From Pseudacidovorax sp. RU35E (GTDB lineage Bacteria; Pseudomonadota; Gammaproteobacteria; Burkholderiales; Burkholderiaceae_C), in assembly GCF_900156165.1 (NCBI RefSeq), contig NZ_FTMY01000002.1, positions 1 to 64,000 on the forward strand: a DNA stretch of 64,000 bases. Direction: 5' to 3'. Shown one piece after another: positions 45,829 through 54,140 of the stretch. How positions within the stretch are numbered: the first letter of the stretch is position 1; each line of letters begins with the position of its first letter. Made by a program: the position numbers and the translations under genes. The notes under the pieces are model-generated. The model was not told where the DNA came from, did not search any database, and worked only from the letters and a program-made list of their open reading frames with translations.

Positions 45829-46162
45829 CCTCTTCCCGCCTTCCGTCGTCCTTCAGGACTTCGCTGCAAGGCAGACCTTTCCGCCTCTCCCACCTTCCTG
45901 CGTCAGGTGCCGCCCAAGTCGTCGCGGTCCACGTACGCGTGCCAGGGATCGAAGGGTGGGCATCTTCGACACCGTTCTCGCGTGCCCGGTGGCGTTGCTT
46001 GATCCCCACCCGACTGGCTCGTGAACAAGCGCAACGGCGCCGAGAGCAACGTTCTTCGCGTCCACATGGCCAGTCAGTGCAGATGCGGCGGCCGGCGCTC
46101 GCGCTTCAGTTCCGTGCGGCTGTGGCTGAGAATGCGTGTTTCAGCAATTCAGGAAGCACAGC
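45829..46162. other. Spacer after tRNA-Gly
   Basis: These 334 bases separate the tRNA from the GlxA-type regulator gene. I looked for a second tRNA, for a repeat of the tRNA 3' end (as an integrated element would leave) and for a terminator and saw none. Open frames here lack family features. The last part must contain the regulator promoter. Confidence 0.5.
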
Positions 46163-47110
46163 ATGCGCCAAGTCGGTCTGATCCTCGAAGACGGTTTCCA
46201 GCTCATGGGCCTGGCGGCGTTGTCTGCCTTCGAACTGGCGAATGCCGAGCTGGGCGCGGCGGGCTATCGGCTCACGGTCCTGTCCGAGCACGGCGGCACC
46301 GTGCGCTCGTCCATGAACGCGGGCATCGAGACGGTGCCCTTCGGCGTGATGCCCGACACGCTGATGGCGGCGGGCGAGCTGGTGCCTTCCGACGTCTCGC
46401 CCGGGGTGCGCGAGTTCGTGGCGCGCGCCGGCCAGGAGGCGCGGCGCGTGGCCGGTGTGTGCACCGGCGCCTTCGTCCTGGCGCAAGCCGGCCTGCTGGA
46501 CGGCCGGGCGGCCACCACGCACTGGGCGCATGCCCGCGATCTGCAGCGGCGCTTTCCCAAGGTGCGGGTGGACGAGGACCGCATCTTCATCCGCGATGGA
46601 CCGGTCTGGACCTCGGCCGGGATGTCCTCAGCCATCGACCTCACGCTGGCGCTGATCGAGGACGACCACGGCGCCGCGGTGTCGCGCTCGGTGGCGCGCA
46701 AGCTGGTGGTCTATCACCGCCGGCCGGGCGGCCAGTCGCAGTTCTCGGCCATGCTCGAACTGGAGCCGCGCTCCGACCGCGTCCGGCGCGCCCTGACCCA
46801 TGCGCGCGAGCACCTGCGCAATCCGCTCTCGGTCGAGGAACTGGCCGATGCTGCCAGCCTGTCGCCGCGCCAGTTCAGCCGGCTCTTCCGCGAGGAGACG
46901 GGCCAGTCGCCGGCCAAGGCGGTCGAGATGCTGCGGCTGGAGGCGGCGCGCGTGATGCTCGAAGAGGGCCGCCACCCCCTGGACGTGGTGGCGCGCGACA
47001 CCGGCTTTGCCGACCGCGACCGCATGCGCCGCGCCTTCCTGCGCCACTACGGACAGCCACCCGCCGGCCTGAAACGCAGCCTGCGCCTGATGGAGGACGA
47101 ATCCGTGTGA
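46163..47110 (+). CDS. GlxA-family AraC-type transcriptional regulator
   Basis: A 315-aa regulator with an N-terminal DJ-1/PfpI-like amidase domain (about 1-185) and a C-terminal AraC DNA-binding domain (about 210-310). The amidase-like part shows VAGVCTGAFVLAQAGLLDGRAATTHWAHA, with Cys in the nucleophile-elbow position, and GMSSAIDLTLALIE. The DNA-binding part has two HTHs, SVEELADAASLSPRQFSRLF and PLDVVARDTGFADRDRMRRAF. AGGAAG lies before the ATG at 46163. The genes downstream (hydrolase, SDR, MFS) are on the same strand and are its plausible targets. Confidence 0.87.
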   Translation: MRQVGLILEDGFQLMGLAALSAFELANAELGAAGYRLTVLSEHGGTVRSSMNAGIETVPFGVMPDTLMAAGELVPSDVSPGVREFVARAGQEARRVAGVCTGAFVLAQAGLLDGRAATTHWAHARDLQRRFPKVRVDEDRIFIRDGPVWTSAGMSSAIDLTLALIEDDHGAAVSRSVARKLVVYHRRPGGQSQFSAMLELEPRSDRVRRALTHAREHLRNPLSVEELADAASLSPRQFSRLFREETGQSPAKAVEMLRLEAARVMLEEGRHPLDVVARDTGFADRDRMRRAFLRHYGQPPAGLKRSLRLMEDESV

Positions 47111-47194
47111 TGTCTTGAATTGCCGTTTCCATGTCATTCGTGCCGTGCGAGCGAGGCCTAATCTTCAGGCTTTCATCGCACAAGGACGAACGAC

Positions 47195-48010
47195 ATGAAC
47201 GCCGAATCGCGCAATCACTGGCTGCAGACGAGCCACGGCCGCCTCGCCATCCGTGAAGACGGCCCGCAGGGCGGCATTCCGCTGGTGCTGCTGCAGCGCT
47301 TCCGCGGCACGCTGGACGACTGGGATCCGGCCTTCATCCAGGCCATCGCGGCCGAGCGCCGGGTGATCCGCTTCGACAGCGCCGGCATCGGCCGCTCCGA
47401 GGGCCGCGTGCCGGACAGCATCGCCGGCATGGCCGCAGTCGCGGCCGAGGTGATCGTGGCGCTGGGGCTGTCGCAGGCCGATGTGTTGGGCTGGTCCCTG
47501 GGTGGGGTGGTGGCGCAGCAACTGGCGCTCGACGCGCCCCATCTGGTGCGGCGGCTGGTGGTGGCGGGCTCCAGCCCCGGCGGCATCACCGACGGGCCGC
47601 AGCCGCATCCCCGCGTGCCGCAGGTGATGACGCGGGGCGTCAACGACGCGCCGGACTTCCTCTTCCTCTTCTATCCCGAGACCGAACCGGCCGTGGCCGC
47701 GGGCCGGGCGTCGCTGGCGCGCATTGCCGCGCAAGCGGACATCGGCCCGGCCGTCACGGCCGAGGCCTTCATGGCGCAGGTCAAGGCCATCTCGTCCTGG
47801 CCCGGCGTGCTGCATCGTGCCCGGGAGCTGCGGCTGCCGATGCTCGTGGCCAACGGCGCCCATGACGTGATGCTGCCGGCCTACCGCTCGTACGTGCTGT
47901 CGCAGCAGGCGCCCGACGCCAGGCTGGTGCTCTATCCCGACGCGGGCCACGCCTTCCTGTTCCAGGAGATCGAGGACTTTGCGGTCCAGCTCGACCTCTT
48001 CCTCGCCTGA
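47195..48010 (+). CDS. Alpha/beta-fold hydrolase
   Basis: A 271-aa hydrolase of the alpha/beta fold. The nucleophile elbow is GWSLGGV (Ser about 100), the acid is in the strand LPMLVANGAHDVMLPAYRS (Asp), and the catalytic His is in YPDAGHAFLFQE. The N-terminal HGRLAIREDGPQGGIPLVLLQRF, with oxyanion-hole LQRF in place of the common HGxx, and IRFDSAGIGRSEG are typical of haloperoxidase/esterase-like members. Substrate unknown. It begins the downstream gene group of the GlxA regulator, with GGACGAACGAC before the ATG. Confidence 0.85.
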   Translation: MNAESRNHWLQTSHGRLAIREDGPQGGIPLVLLQRFRGTLDDWDPAFIQAIAAERRVIRFDSAGIGRSEGRVPDSIAGMAAVAAEVIVALGLSQADVLGWSLGGVVAQQLALDAPHLVRRLVVAGSSPGGITDGPQPHPRVPQVMTRGVNDAPDFLFLFYPETEPAVAAGRASLARIAAQADIGPAVTAEAFMAQVKAISSWPGVLHRARELRLPMLVANGAHDVMLPAYRSYVLSQQAPDARLVLYPDAGHAFLFQEIEDFAVQLDLFLA

Positions 48011-48040
48011 TCCCGCCTTATTCATCGAAAGGACTTCATC

Positions 48041-48799
48041 ATGCAGATGACCGGCAACACCCTCTTCATCACCGGCGGCACCTCCGGCATCGGCCGCGCG
48101 CTGGCCGAGCAGTTCCATCGCCTGGGCAACAAGGTGATCATCGCGGGCCGCCGCGAGGCGTTGCTCGACGAGGTGGCGCGCGCCAACCCCGGCATCGAGG
48201 GCGTGGCCCTCGACATCGAGAACCCGGCCGACATCGACCGCGTGGCCGCGCAGCTGATCCGCGACTACCCGGCGCTCAACGTGCTGATCAACAACGCGGG
48301 CATCATGCCCTTCGACGATCCCTCGGGCTGCATCGACGACGCCGTCTCGCGGCGCATCCTCGACACCAACCTGCTCGGGCCCATCCGCCTGACCTCCGCG
48401 CTGATCGAGCACCTCAAGGCCCAGCCGCGCGCCACCATCATCCACAACACCTCGGTGCTGGCCTATGTGCCCATCGCCACCAACGCGGTCTATTCGGCCT
48501 CCAAGGCGGCGCTGCATTCCTATGCGCTGTCGCAGCGCTTCATGCTCAAGGGCAGCACTGTCACCGTGCAGGAGATCGCGCCGCCCTGGGTGGACACCGA
48601 CCTCATCAAGAAGAGCGGCGACCCGCGCGCCATGCCGCTGGACGCCTTCATCGCCGAGACGATGAAGGGCCTGGCGACCGACGCACCCGAGGTCTTCGTC
48701 GAGGCGATCCGCCCGCTGCGCGACAACCCCGGTTCGGGCGAGCATGCGCTGGTGGACGGCTTCAATGCCGAGATCGCGGCCAACCCGATCCCGGTGTAG
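48041..48799 (+). CDS. SDR oxidoreductase (DltE-like)
   Basis: A 252-aa short-chain dehydrogenase of the DltE-like branch. Cofactor loop TGGTSGIG (11-18), NNAGIMPFDDP, catalytic Ser in HNTSVLAYVPIATNAVYSASKAA with Tyr and Lys, and PPWVDTDLIKKSGDPRAMPLDAFI at the C-terminal side, all characteristic. NADP preference is suggested by RRE after the second strand (GRREALL). Starts 30 bases after the hydrolase, with GAAAGGA upstream, and is followed directly by the MFS gene (2 bases), so these form an operon. Confidence 0.87.
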   Translation: MQMTGNTLFITGGTSGIGRALAEQFHRLGNKVIIAGRREALLDEVARANPGIEGVALDIENPADIDRVAAQLIRDYPALNVLINNAGIMPFDDPSGCIDDAVSRRILDTNLLGPIRLTSALIEHLKAQPRATIIHNTSVLAYVPIATNAVYSASKAALHSYALSQRFMLKGSTVTVQEIAPPWVDTDLIKKSGDPRAMPLDAFIAETMKGLATDAPEVFVEAIRPLRDNPGSGEHALVDGFNAEIAANPIPV

Positions 48800-48801
48800 C
48801 C

Positions 48802-50004
48802 ATGCGCCCCCTGATTCCCGCAGGCTTCCTGGCCCTCGGCACCTTCGCCATCGGCACAGAGGGCTTCATGATCGCGCCCTTGCTGCCGGTCATGGCGCAG
48901 GACTTCGGCCTGCCCATCACGCGCGTGGCGCTGCTGGTGGTGGTGTTCACGCTGGTGCTGGCCTTGTCCTCGCCGGTGAGCACGGTGGCCACCGGCCGCC
49001 TGCGGCGCAAGCCAGTGCTGCTGCTGGCCATGTCGCTGTTCGCGGCGGGCAATGTGCTGGCGGCGCTGTTTTCGTCCTTCGTACTGCTGCTGGTGGCGCG
49101 GGTGTTGATGGCGGTGGCGGCCGGGCTCTACGTGCCGGCGGCCAACGGCCTGGCCGGCGTGATCGTGCCGCCCGACATGCGCGGGCGGGCGCTGGCCATC
49201 GTGAGCGCCGGGCAGACCCTGGCCATCGCGCTGGGCCTGCCGCTGGGCGGGCTCATCGGCCATGCCTTCGGCTGGCGCGCCACCTTCCTGCTGGTGGGCG
49301 GCATGAGCGCCGTCGCCATCGTGGGCATCGGGCTCGGCATCGGCCGGCAGGCCGGTCAGGGCCTGGCGGTCGCCAGCCTGCGCGAGCGGGTGGCCGTGGT
49401 GCGTCAGGTGCCGGTGCTGCGCCTGCTGGGCGTCAGCCTGGCCTGGGCCATCGGCGCTTTCGCGGCCTATCCGTACGTCGCCGAATACCTGGCCGCCGTG
49501 CTCGGCTTCGGCCCGGCGGCGATCACGGCCACGGTGTCGCTGTGGGGCGTGTCGGCGGCGGCGGGTGTGATGACGGGCGGCGTCCTGAACGACCGCTTCG
49601 GGGCGGACCGGGTGGTGCGGGGCTCGCTCGCACTGCTGGCGCTGGCCTTTGCGGCGCTGGCCGTGGCCACGCTGCTGCCGCAGCGGCTGGCCGTGCTGCC
49701 GGTGCTGGCTGCGGTCAGCCTGTGGGGCTTCACGGTCTGGTCCTTCTTCCCGGCCCAGATGTCGCGGCTCATCGGTGCCGGCGCGCCCGCCCAGGCGCCA
49801 GTGGCGCTGGCCCTCAACACCTCGACCATGTATTTCGGCTTCTCGGCCGGAAGCGCCATCGGCGCGGCCGTGCTGGGCTGCGGCGCGGTCTGGGGCATCG
49901 GGGCCGTGGCGGCGACGGCCGAGGTCATGGCCCTGGGCTTGAATGTGGCGCTTCGCCGTCCATCCCGATTCGTCAACCCTCCTGCAAAGGAATGCTCCCC
50001 ATGA
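48802..50004 (+). CDS. MFS transporter, DHA1 family (AraJ/YdhP-like)
   Basis: A 400-aa 12-helix exporter. It resembles the sugar-efflux/arabinose-export group: FLALGTFAIGTEGFMIAPLLPVMAQDFGL in helix 1, ATGRLRRKPVLLLAMSLFAAGN for motif A, and ADGL-type helix PAANGLAGVIVPPDMRGRALAIVSAGQTLAIALGLPLGGLIG. C-terminal residues (RPSRFVNPPAKECSP) overlap the remnant of the ahpD-like gene, which may mean that the real end of this protein has been altered. Operon partner of the SDR. Confidence 0.87.
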   Translation: MRPLIPAGFLALGTFAIGTEGFMIAPLLPVMAQDFGLPITRVALLVVVFTLVLALSSPVSTVATGRLRRKPVLLLAMSLFAAGNVLAALFSSFVLLLVARVLMAVAAGLYVPAANGLAGVIVPPDMRGRALAIVSAGQTLAIALGLPLGGLIGHAFGWRATFLLVGGMSAVAIVGIGLGIGRQAGQGLAVASLRERVAVVRQVPVLRLLGVSLAWAIGAFAAYPYVAEYLAAVLGFGPAAITATVSLWGVSAAAGVMTGGVLNDRFGADRVVRGSLALLALAFAALAVATLLPQRLAVLPVLAAVSLWGFTVWSFFPAQMSRLIGAGAPAQAPVALALNTSTMYFGFSAGSAIGAAVLGCGAVWGIGAVAATAEVMALGLNVALRRPSRFVNPPAKECSP

Positions 50005-50327
50005 CTGCGCGTATCGCCGGCTGCGACTATTGCGTGGCGGCCCACAGCCTGGCGGGCTAGGCGGCGGGGCTGCCGGTGGACACGGTGCGTGCGATCCGCG
50101 CGCTTGCGCCCACCGGTGACGCCCGGCGCGATGCGCTGGCGGGCTTCGTCCGCGCGCTGCATCAACTTTCAGGCACGCTGCCGGCCGAGGCGTTCGAGGC
50201 CTTTCGCGCAGCCGGCTTTGCCGATGCCGCGGTGGTGGACATCGCACTGTCCGTAGCGGTGATCACCTTCACCAACGTCTTCAACCGCGTCAACGACACG
50301 TCAGTCGACTTCCCCGAGCTGAAGTAG
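49992..50327 (+). pseudogene. AhpD-family (carboxymuconolactone decarboxylase-like) gene, truncated with an in-frame TAG
   Basis: From an ATG at 49992 (AAAGGA just before it) the frame reads MLPMTARIAGCDYCVAAHS, which is the core of an AhpD-like peroxidase with its CxxC pair. After LAG it meets a TAG at 50058, and then continues in the same frame with AAGLPVDTVRAIRALAPTGDARRDALAGFV to 50327. A Lys codon (AAG) stands at this place in relatives, so TAG is a one-base change. About 60-75 residues expected before the CxxC helix are missing. The gene overlaps the end of the MFS gene, and both lesions together make a functional protein unlikely. Confidence 0.75.
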
Positions 50328-50410
50328 GGCACCGCGTTCCTCTTTACGGCGGGGTCGGTCCTCCAACCTTCAGACGGTCGGTACCAGGCGACGCGTATAT
50401 TGCGGGCTTT

Positions 50411-50434
50411 CGCTATGTACTGAATTACACAACC
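50411..50434. promoter_or_regulatory. Candidate ModE operator before modB
   Basis: CGCTATGTA (50411-50419) and TACACAACC (50426-50434) form an imperfect dyad (6 of 9 positions) with a 6-base centre, similar to the TATA-containing half-sites of known ModE boxes. It touches the modB ATG at 50435. No ribosome site is visible there, so the message may be nearly leaderless. Confidence 0.4.
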
Positions 50435-51142
50435 ATGGCCGACACTGCGCCATTCCCACTGTCGGAACTGTCCGCCGCCGTCCAGGCGGCCGACTGGCAT
50501 CCGCTTCTGCTTTCGCTGAAGGTGGCGGGCGTGGCGACCCTGGTCGCGTTGATTGCGGGCACGGCACTGGGCTGGCTGTTCGCCCGCCGGCGCTTTCCGG
50601 GCAGCAGCGTGCTGGAGGCGATCTGCATCCTGCCGCTGGTGCTGCCGCCCACCGTGATCGGCTACGCCATCCTGGTGTTGGCCGGACGTCGGAGCGTGGT
50701 GGGCGGCTGGCTGTACGACTACTTCGGCTACACGATCGTCTTCAACTGGCACGGCGCCGTGGTGGCCTCGGCTGTCGTGGCGCTGCCGCTGGTGCTCAAG
50801 TCGGCGAGCGCGGCCTTCGGCGGCGTGGACCGCAGCCTCGAGGCCGCCGCCCGCACGCTGCGCCAGTCGGCCTGGAGCAGCTTCATGCGCGTGACGCTGC
50901 CGCTGGCCTGGCCCGGCATCCTGGCCGGCACGCTGCTGGCCTTCGCCCGTGCCATGGGTGAGTTCGGCGCCTCGCTGATGGTGGCCGGCTCCATCCCGGG
51001 GCGGACCCAGACGCTGTCCATGGCCATCTACGACGCAGTGCAGGCCGGCGAGGACCGCACGGCGCTGCTGCTGGTGCTGGTGACCTCGGTGCTGTCGGTG
51101 GCGCTGCTGGTGGTGTCCAACCGCTTCCTGTCGCCGCGTTGA
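50435..51142 (+). CDS. modB: Molybdate ABC transporter permease
   Basis: A 235-aa inner-membrane permease of the molybdate importer. Five membrane spans and the sequences PLVLPPTVIGYAILVLAGRR and AARTLRQSAWSSFMRVTLPLAWPGILAGTLLAFARAMGEFGASLMVAGSIPGRTQTL-type EAA region identify ModB. The usual CGAGEFG-like stretch is present as AMGEFG. It is the first gene of the operon modB-modA-modC-modE, an order different from the common modABC. Starts at 50435 with no visible ribosome site. Confidence 0.9.
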   Translation: MADTAPFPLSELSAAVQAADWHPLLLSLKVAGVATLVALIAGTALGWLFARRRFPGSSVLEAICILPLVLPPTVIGYAILVLAGRRSVVGGWLYDYFGYTIVFNWHGAVVASAVVALPLVLKSASAAFGGVDRSLEAAARTLRQSAWSSFMRVTLPLAWPGILAGTLLAFARAMGEFGASLMVAGSIPGRTQTLSMAIYDAVQAGEDRTALLLVLVTSVLSVALLVVSNRFLSPR

Positions 51143-51203
51143 GCGTGTCAGGCGTCATCGTCGCCGCCCCATCTGTCGCATCTATCGAGAAGGAGTCTCG
51201 CCC

Positions 51204-51980
51204 ATGTCCTGCGCCCCGTTCCTCCACCGCCTCACCCGCCGCGGCCTCTGCGCGCTGGCGCTGGCCGCGGTGCCCGCGTTGGCTGCAGCCCAGCAACTCA
51301 CGGTGTCGGCCGCTGCCAGTCTGACCAATGCCTTCAAAGCGCTGGGGCCGACGTTCGAGGCCGCCCATCCCGGCGTCAAGCTGGTCTTCAACTTCGCGGC
51401 CTCGGGCACGCTGATCCAGCAGATCGCCCAGGGTGCGCCGGTGGACGTGTTCGCCAGCGCCGACCAGGCCACGGTGACGCAAGGCATCGAGAAGAGGCTC
51501 TTCGACGCCGACAGCAGGCGCGACTTCGCCCTCAACACCGTGGTGGCCGTGGTGCCCGCGCAGGGCGGCCCGGCGCTGGCGTCGGCCAAGGACTTGGCCG
51601 GCCCTGCCGTCAAGCGCATCGCCATCGGCAAGACGGCCACGGTGCCCGTGGGCCGCTACACCAAGGAGTCGCTGGACGCGGCCGGCCTGTGGCGCACGCT
51701 GGAGCCCCGCTTCGTCTACGCCGACAGCGTGCGGCAGGTGCTCGACTATGTGGCGCGCGGCGAGGTGGACGCCGGCTTCGTCTACCGCACCGACGCGGCC
51801 ATCGGCGGCGACAAGGTGAGGATCGCCTTCACCGCCACCGGTCACACGCCGGTGAGCTATCCCATCGTGGTGGTGAGCGAAAGCCGCCAGAAGGCGCTGG
51901 CCCGTGACTTCATCCAGTTCCTGTCGACGCCGCCCGCGATGGAGGTGCTGAACAAGTACGGTTTCGGCCAGCCCTCCTGA
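51204..51980 (+). CDS. modA: Molybdate-binding periplasmic protein
   Basis: A 258-aa high-affinity oxyanion receptor. Signal peptide to about residue 29 (ALAAAQ), then LTVSAAASLTNAFKALGPTFEAAHPGVKLVFNFAASGTLIQQIAQGAPVDVFASAD, where the two Ser of SAAAS and FAASG and Ala of VFASA bind molybdate. Further marks: GKTATVPVGRYTKESL and YVARGEVDAGFVYRTDA. AAGGAG lies 12 bases before the ATG. Its stop overlaps the modC start by one base. Confidence 0.92.
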   Translation: MSCAPFLHRLTRRGLCALALAAVPALAAAQQLTVSAAASLTNAFKALGPTFEAAHPGVKLVFNFAASGTLIQQIAQGAPVDVFASADQATVTQGIEKRLFDADSRRDFALNTVVAVVPAQGGPALASAKDLAGPAVKRIAIGKTATVPVGRYTKESLDAAGLWRTLEPRFVYADSVRQVLDYVARGEVDAGFVYRTDAAIGGDKVRIAFTATGHTPVSYPIVVVSESRQKALARDFIQFLSTPPAMEVLNKYGFGQPS

Positions 51981-52765
51981 TGGCGCTGATCGACATCGAC
52001 CTGCAACTGGCGGTGAGCGACGGCCAGCGCTGCTTCGAGCTGCGCACCTGCTTCGGCAGCGACGCGCGCATGGTGGCGCTGTATGGGCCGTCGGGCGCGG
52101 GCAAGTCGCTCACGCTGCAGGCGGTCGCCGGCCTGCTGCGGCCCGCGCGCGGCCATGTGCGCATCGGCGGGCGCACGCTCTTCGACGCCGGCGCGGGCAT
52201 CGACCTGCCGACCCAGCAGCGGCGCGTGGGCTACCTGTTCCAGCACTATGCGCTCTTCCCGCACCTGAGCGTGCGGCAGAACATCGGCTTCGGCCTGACC
52301 ACCTGGTGGCGCCGCCGGCTGGATGCGCGCGCCGCGCAACGGGTGGACGAGCTGCTCGCCAGCTTCGGCCTCGAATCGATGGCGAATGCGCGCCCGGCGG
52401 CGCTGTCGGGTGGCCAGCAGCAGCGCGTGGCGCTGGCCCGCGCCCTGGCCTGCGAGCCGCAACTGCTGCTGCTCGACGAGCCCTTCGCCGCCCTCAACCC
52501 GATGCTGCGCCACGAGCTGCGGCAGGAGCTGGCCGCCGTCTGCGCCCGCTGGCAGCTGCCCGTGCTGATGATCACGCACGATGTCGACGATGTGCTGGCG
52601 CTGGCGGAAGAAGCGGTGCTCATCGAGCAGGGCCGCGCCGTGCGGCAGGTGGATGTGGCCCGCGGCACCGGCGTCGAACTGCAACTGCTCGGCGGCGCCG
52701 CACGCGCGGCCGAGCCGCCGGAGGCTGCCGCCGTGCGCCGCTTGCTGGGCGCCGCCCATGGCTGA
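51980..52765 (+). CDS. modC: Molybdate ABC transporter ATPase, short form
   Basis: A 261-aa ATPase. Walker A GPSGAGKS (36-43), Q-loop Gln88, signature LSGGQ (142-146), Walker B LLLLDE (162-167), switch His about 197. It is some 90 residues shorter than E. coli ModC because the C-terminal molybdate-binding Mop domain is missing; only a short tail follows. ALN replaces the usual ALD at the D-loop. The Mop domains of this cluster are instead in ModE. The start TGATG overlaps modA and the end overlaps modE by 8 bases. Confidence 0.88.
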   Translation: MALIDIDLQLAVSDGQRCFELRTCFGSDARMVALYGPSGAGKSLTLQAVAGLLRPARGHVRIGGRTLFDAGAGIDLPTQQRRVGYLFQHYALFPHLSVRQNIGFGLTTWWRRRLDARAAQRVDELLASFGLESMANARPAALSGGQQQRVALARALACEPQLLLLDEPFAALNPMLRHELRQELAAVCARWQLPVLMITHDVDDVLALAEEAVLIEQGRAVRQVDVARGTGVELQLLGGAARAAEPPEAAAVRRLLGAAHG

Positions 52766-53549
52766 CGCCACCTTGCTGCATGGCGAACTGCGCCTGGCCG
52801 GCCGCCTGGACGCACGCTTCTTCGCCCTGCTCGAAGCCATCGACAGCACCCGCTCCATCAACCGCGCCGCCCGCGCCGCGGGCTACAGCTACAAGGGCGC
52901 TTGGCTGTTGCTGGAGACGGCCTCCAACCTGGCCAACGAGCCGCTGCTCGAGCGCGCCATCGGCGGCAAGGGCGGCGGGGGCTCGCAGCTCACGCCCGCC
53001 GGCCATGCGCTGCTGGCCGCCTGGCGCGGTCTGCAGGGCGCCCATGCCGACTTCCTGCGTGCGCAGGAAGCCCTGCTCATCCAGCAGCCGGCCCTGGCCG
53101 GCCTTCTCCGGAGAATCGCCATGAAGACCACCGCCCGCAACCAGTTCGCCGGCACCGTCAGCGCCGTCGAGGCCGGCCCCGTCACCACCCAGCTCACCAT
53201 CGCTCTGGCCGGTGGCCAGGAGATCGTCGCCACCATGACCAGCGCCGCCGCCACGCGTCTGCAGGCGGCCGTTGGCAAGGAGGCCATCGCGCTCATCAAG
53301 TCCTCGGCCGTGGTGCTGGTGACCGATTTCGCTGGCTACCAGCTGTCGGCACGCAACCAGTTCGCCGGCACCGTCTCGCGCGTCGAGCGCGGCGCCGTCT
53401 CGTCGCTCGTGGGCCTCACGTTGCCCGGCGGCGCGGTGATCACGGCCAGCGTCACCAACGATGCTGTGGATGCGCTGGGCATCGCCGTCGGCCAGGCGGC
53501 GACGGCGGTGGTCAAGGCGTATTCGGTGATGGTGGCGATGCGGGCCTGA
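52758..53549 (+). CDS. modE: Molybdate-responsive regulator with two Mop domains
   Basis: A 263-aa ModE repressor. Residues 1-120 hold the winged HTH (ELRLAGRLDARFFALLEAIDSTRSINRAARAAGYSYKGAWLLLE). Two Mop domains follow at 123-190 and 196-262, each beginning ARNQFAGTV, and they bind molybdate as a di-Mop unit. Length matches E. coli ModE (262). It overlaps the end of modC, so its level is tied to the transporter, and it probably represses this operon through the site upstream of modB when molybdate is enough. Confidence 0.92.
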   Translation: MADATLLHGELRLAGRLDARFFALLEAIDSTRSINRAARAAGYSYKGAWLLLETASNLANEPLLERAIGGKGGGGSQLTPAGHALLAAWRGLQGAHADFLRAQEALLIQQPALAGLLRRIAMKTTARNQFAGTVSAVEAGPVTTQLTIALAGGQEIVATMTSAAATRLQAAVGKEAIALIKSSAVVLVTDFAGYQLSARNQFAGTVSRVERGAVSSLVGLTLPGGAVITASVTNDAVDALGIAVGQAATAVVKAYSVMVAMRA

Positions 53550-53591
53550 GGCATCCGGAGCGGTCGGCTGGGTACCCGCGGCTGGGCCTGC

Positions 53592-54140
53592 TCAGCCGGC
53601 CTGCACCGTGAGCCATGGCCAGCGTGCCCGGTACGACGCCACCTTGCGCTCGAACAGGGCGCGGTGCGGCACCAGCGGATTGGGCGTCAGCACCCCTGCG
53701 TAGAGCAGTTCCAGACCGTAGGGCGCATACACCTCTCCCGGCCGTACGCCCACGCAGGTGGCCGGCACGAGGAAGCGGTCGATGCCGTCCTTCGCGCTGT
53801 TCAGCGGGGCATAAGGCTGGCCGAAGTACGACTCGTACCAGAGGTGCACGCGCGCCTGGTTCGAGGCCTCCACCCGCACGCCCAGATCGCCCAGCACGGC
53901 CTCGACATGGCGCTGCACGGCCTGTTCATCGGCCTCGGTGGTGTTTGCAGGGTCGAAGTAGAAGAGGTCGTAGTCGTGGATGTCGGCCTCGGGCGACGCT
54001 CCCACCCGAAGGTTCCACACCGTCTGGAACAGACAGCCCGCCACCAGCCAGCCCTGCGGCAGCGCCAGGCGGGACCAGCGCGCCAGGATGGCGGCGTTGT
54101 GGGCGTTGCGCTGGATGTCGGTGAGGAAGCGGCCGTTCAT
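53592..54140 (-). CDS. Nucleotidyltransferase-family protein
   Basis: A 182-aa protein of the NTP_transf_6 group. It has LVAGCLFQTVWNLRVG and the acidic motif ADIHDYDLFYFD, in which Asp-x2-Asp would bind metal, followed by VRVEASNQARVHLWYESYFG. The end (NPLVPHRALFERKVASYRARWPWL) is typical. Function and acceptor are unknown for this family. Its ATG overlaps the stop of the ClC gene (ATGA), so it depends on it for translation. Confidence 0.8.
   Translation of the reverse strand: MNGRFLTDIQRNAHNAAILARWSRLALPQGWLVAGCLFQTVWNLRVGASPEADIHDYDLFYFDPANTTEADEQAVQRHVEAVLGDLGVRVEASNQARVHLWYESYFGQPYAPLNSAKDGIDRFLVPATCVGVRPGEVYAPYGLELLYAGVLTPNPLVPHRALFERKVASYRARWPWLTVQAG

Noticed and set aside
45755..46162. 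tRNA-Gly as an integration site for a mobile element
   Set aside because: No integrase gene and no direct repeat of the tRNA 3' end could be found downstream.
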